Shown: positions 24,221 through 25,940 of the stretch, in pieces | Layout of the letters: every line of letters begins with the position of its first letter | Numbering within the stretch: the first letter of the stretch is position 1 | Assembly (NCBI GenBank): GCA_902783435.1 | Contig: CACZQV010000009.1 | Location: 1 to 25,940 of the forward strand | DNA from: an uncultured Erysipelotrichaceae bacterium | GTDB taxonomy: Bacteria > Bacillota_I > Bacilli_A > RF39 > UBA660 | Direction: 5' to 3' | DNA length: 25,940 nt | Notes under the pieces: generated by a model | What the model was told of the DNA's origin: nothing | The model's input: the letters and a program-made list of their open reading frames with translations, nothing else | Databases searched by the model: none | Made by a program: the position numbers and the translations under genes

Positions 24221-25633
24221 ATGAAAAGAATTCATCAATATGATTATGATAATTATGTTAAAGAAATCGAAAAACTAGAAGAAGAGTTAGCTGAAGTAAG
24301 AAGATATAAAGGTGAAGTTGCTATACATCAAGGAGATAATTGGCATGATAATCCGATTTTATATCAAACAGAATTAAAAGAGACTGCTCTTATGGCTAAA
24401 ATAAAAAAATTAAGAGACGAATTACTTACTTATGAAGTAATAAAAGAAAGAACATCTGATATGGTTAAAGTAGCTGATATTTTAAATCCTGATTTAGTAA
24501 AAGAAGTTGATTTATCAGATGAAGAACGAGAAAAAATTGTAGGCGTACAACGTCATGTAATAAGATTTCCGTTAGATATGAATATGATTGTTAATTCAGA
24601 AAATAATTTAGGATTTGAAGAATTACTATTATATAGGATAGCTTATATGCTTATTTCTTCTCGTGGTAATGTAGACCCGGAGGATGTTTTATTACTTACT
24701 CCAAATACTTCTTATTCTGAATATGTGTTAGATGAACTATCAAACTTTATTCCAGATAATATTTCAATGAAAAGTATAAATGAATTTGTAAATGAGTATT
24801 TAGGTGAAAAGGTATCTATAGTTAGTGAATCAGATAAAGCATCAGGCTTTAAAACTTCAGAGAAGTATATTAAGTTAATTGATGAATTTATAGAATCTTA
24901 TTTAAGTGGTGGTTTAGTAACTGATGATTTAACTATTGAGGGTGAAGTATTATTTACTAAGGAACAAATTAAAGATGCTTTATTAAGTAATCTTAAATCG
25001 CTTCCTAATTATAATTGGGCTACTATGTATTTTCTAAATAAGTATAAAAGTAATTTTGATGAATTATCTAAAGCATTAACTGAGAGATATGCTAATATTT
25101 ATAAACAGTTACCATTTGAAGATCCAACTAGAAAAGAATATGTTGCTAAATCAAACGAAATATGTGCTGTTTTTAGAGATAAAGGACAAAAAATAATAAA
25201 AGATTATTTTAAGAAACTTGATAGAAAAATTTCTGAAATATATTCTTTATTTATTAATTCTTTAGTAGATAAAACAGATGATAAGAATGTATTAGAAGTA
25301 CAATCTGAAACAGTAGCAAATATGAAAAAACGTAAGTATTCTGTTAATGATATAGCTGCTTTATTATATATAAGATACAAGTTGACTGATAATGATATTT
25401 TTAAAGATCATGTCATAATAGCTGAAGGTCAAAATTATGATTATTTGATGATTTCTACATTAGAAAAAATATTTAATAAAAGTGGGTTTACAATTTTTAC
25501 TAGGAATACTACTTTTGATGGTTATTTTGATCAACATGATAAAACAACTTTAAATTATGATTATGAAATATTAACTAGTGATAATTTGAAAGAGCTTTCT
25601 TCTATAAACGCTAAAGTAAAGAAAAAGAAATAA
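24221..25633 (+). CDS. Fusion of a GreA-like hairpin with a degenerate HelD-type domain
   Basis: With start 24221 the protein has 470 residues and begins MKRIHQYDYDNYVKEIEKLE, parallel to the 18532 protein. Residues about 5-75 are a Gre-type helical hairpin with tip GDNWHDNP (38-45). There is no FKBP domain. From about 105 it follows the SF1 HelD layout. V124-Y142 aligns without gaps to the HelD Walker A block (V-x-G-P-A-G-S-G-K-T...HRIAY), but the Lys-Thr is F132-E133 and only G131 of the loop glycines remains. EDVLLLTPNTSYSEYVLDEL (154-173) is motif Ia. Motif II, normally IIDEAQD, is IIAEGQN (399-405), so both metal/catalytic acids are lost. It stops soon after, without helicase motifs III-VI (B. 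subtilis HelD has 774 residues). HelD recycles stalled RNA polymerase and has a secondary-channel arm. This looks like an ATPase-dead polymerase-binding relative; function inferred. Confidence 0.75.
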   Translation: MKRIHQYDYDNYVKEIEKLEEELAEVRRYKGEVAIHQGDNWHDNPILYQTELKETALMAKIKKLRDELLTYEVIKERTSDMVKVADILNPDLVKEVDLSDEEREKIVGVQRHVIRFPLDMNMIVNSENNLGFEELLLYRIAYMLISSRGNVDPEDVLLLTPNTSYSEYVLDELSNFIPDNISMKSINEFVNEYLGEKVSIVSESDKASGFKTSEKYIKLIDEFIESYLSGGLVTDDLTIEGEVLFTKEQIKDALLSNLKSLPNYNWATMYFLNKYKSNFDELSKALTERYANIYKQLPFEDPTRKEYVAKSNEICAVFRDKGQKIIKDYFKKLDRKISEIYSLFINSLVDKTDDKNVLEVQSETVANMKKRKYSVNDIAALLYIRYKLTDNDIFKDHVIIAEGQNYDYLMISTLEKIFNKSGFTIFTRNTTFDGYFDQHDKTTLNYDYEILTSDNLKELSSINAKVKKKK

Positions 25634-25660
25634 AAGATATTTTATAATATCTTTTTTTTT
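25632..25660 (+). terminator. Terminator after the Gre-HelD gene
   Basis: Stem AAAAGATATT/AATATCTTTT with loop TTAT and a T run. The 16-base core is identical to the terminator at 14790-14820. Confidence 0.9.
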
Positions 25661-25693
25661 GCTTTTACATAGAATACTTTAGGAGGTATTTAT

Positions 25694-25909
25694 ATGTATA
25701 ATAATGATTTTTTTCAAAATATAAATGTGGAAAATAATATTACTGGTGATAATGATAGCATTAATCAAAGTATGGATAATACTACTATGATGGGTAATAA
25801 TACTATCCCTACAAGTAATGGTGTAAAAGAACGAGTAATTAATAGAACTTTTATTCATGAAGTTCCACAAGATTGCTTCTTTATGACAGATAAAAATAGA
25901 GAAGTATAA
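25694..25909 (+). CDS. Small hypothetical protein, Asn-rich
   Basis: Not recognised. A 71-residue protein starting at an ATG seven bases after a perfect AGGAGG (25681-25686), which is the main reason to accept it as real. The first half is polar and rich in Asn, Asp, Thr and Met, probably disordered. The second half has NRTFIHEVPQDCFF with one cysteine. The HEVP phrase faintly recalls CotD-type spore-coat peptides, too weak to name. It follows a strong terminator, so it belongs to a new transcription unit; no clear promoter is seen, though TAGAAT at 25670-25675 is a possible -10. The remaining 31 bases to the window end show nothing. Confidence 0.55.
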   Translation: MYNNDFFQNINVENNITGDNDSINQSMDNTTMMGNNTIPTSNGVKERVINRTFIHEVPQDCFFMTDKNREV

Positions 25910-25940
25910 GTATAAAAATTGGTGTAAACAAAAATACTAG

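Overview
The window is very AT-rich DNA from a low-GC Gram-positive bacterium of the Bacilli/Mollicutes-related gut type. The evidence is its set of genes (RNase J, ftsY, ylxM, ffh), purine-rich Shine-Dalgarno sites, extended -10 promoters with very short leaders, and a giant BspA-type surface protein typical of gut and oral Firmicutes. One gene ends in TGA and tryptophan is coded by TGG, so the code appears standard rather than the Mycoplasma code. I see no tRNA, rRNA, CRISPR array or transposase.

Layout. (1) 1-108, minus strand: the 5' end of an RNase J gene, with a divergent promoter region shared with the next gene. (2) 264-8750: one 2828-residue secreted or surface-anchored mosaic of BspA leucine-rich repeats, InlB-type B repeats, a predicted beta-helix and three DUF6273-like domains. 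(3) 8811-14298: the SRP-targeting block, ftsY, a small membrane protein, ylxM, then a HerA-like ATPase inserted between ylxM and ffh. (4) 14355-14786: a small lipoprotein closed by a strong terminator.

(5) 14862-25633 is the accessory and most interesting part. It starts with a divergent GreA-like factor and a LysR regulator. Next comes a nine-gene, tightly packed operon (16319-24164): HAD hydrolase, CMPK2/dTMP-kinase-like P-loop kinase, metallo-beta-lactamase-fold hydrolase, second GreA-like factor, U32-family Fe-S protein, methyltransferase, viperin-like radical SAM enzyme, second radical SAM enzyme, and second methyltransferase. The last gene (24221-25633) has its own promoter and fuses a GreA-like RNA-polymerase secondary-channel hairpin to a shortened HelD-type domain. 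That domain's Walker A and Walker B residues are replaced, so it looks ATPase-dead. The block is bounded on both sides by the same terminator hairpin core.

Working hypothesis (inference): the operon makes or handles a modified nucleotide. A nucleotide kinase next to a viperin-like radical SAM enzyme recalls the CMPK2-viperin pair that makes ddhNTP chain terminators. The three Gre-like proteins would act at the RNA polymerase secondary channel, for example to protect or rescue polymerase from such a nucleotide. An RNA-modification or small-molecule pathway is the main alternative. (6) 25694-25909: a small hypothetical gene near the right edge.
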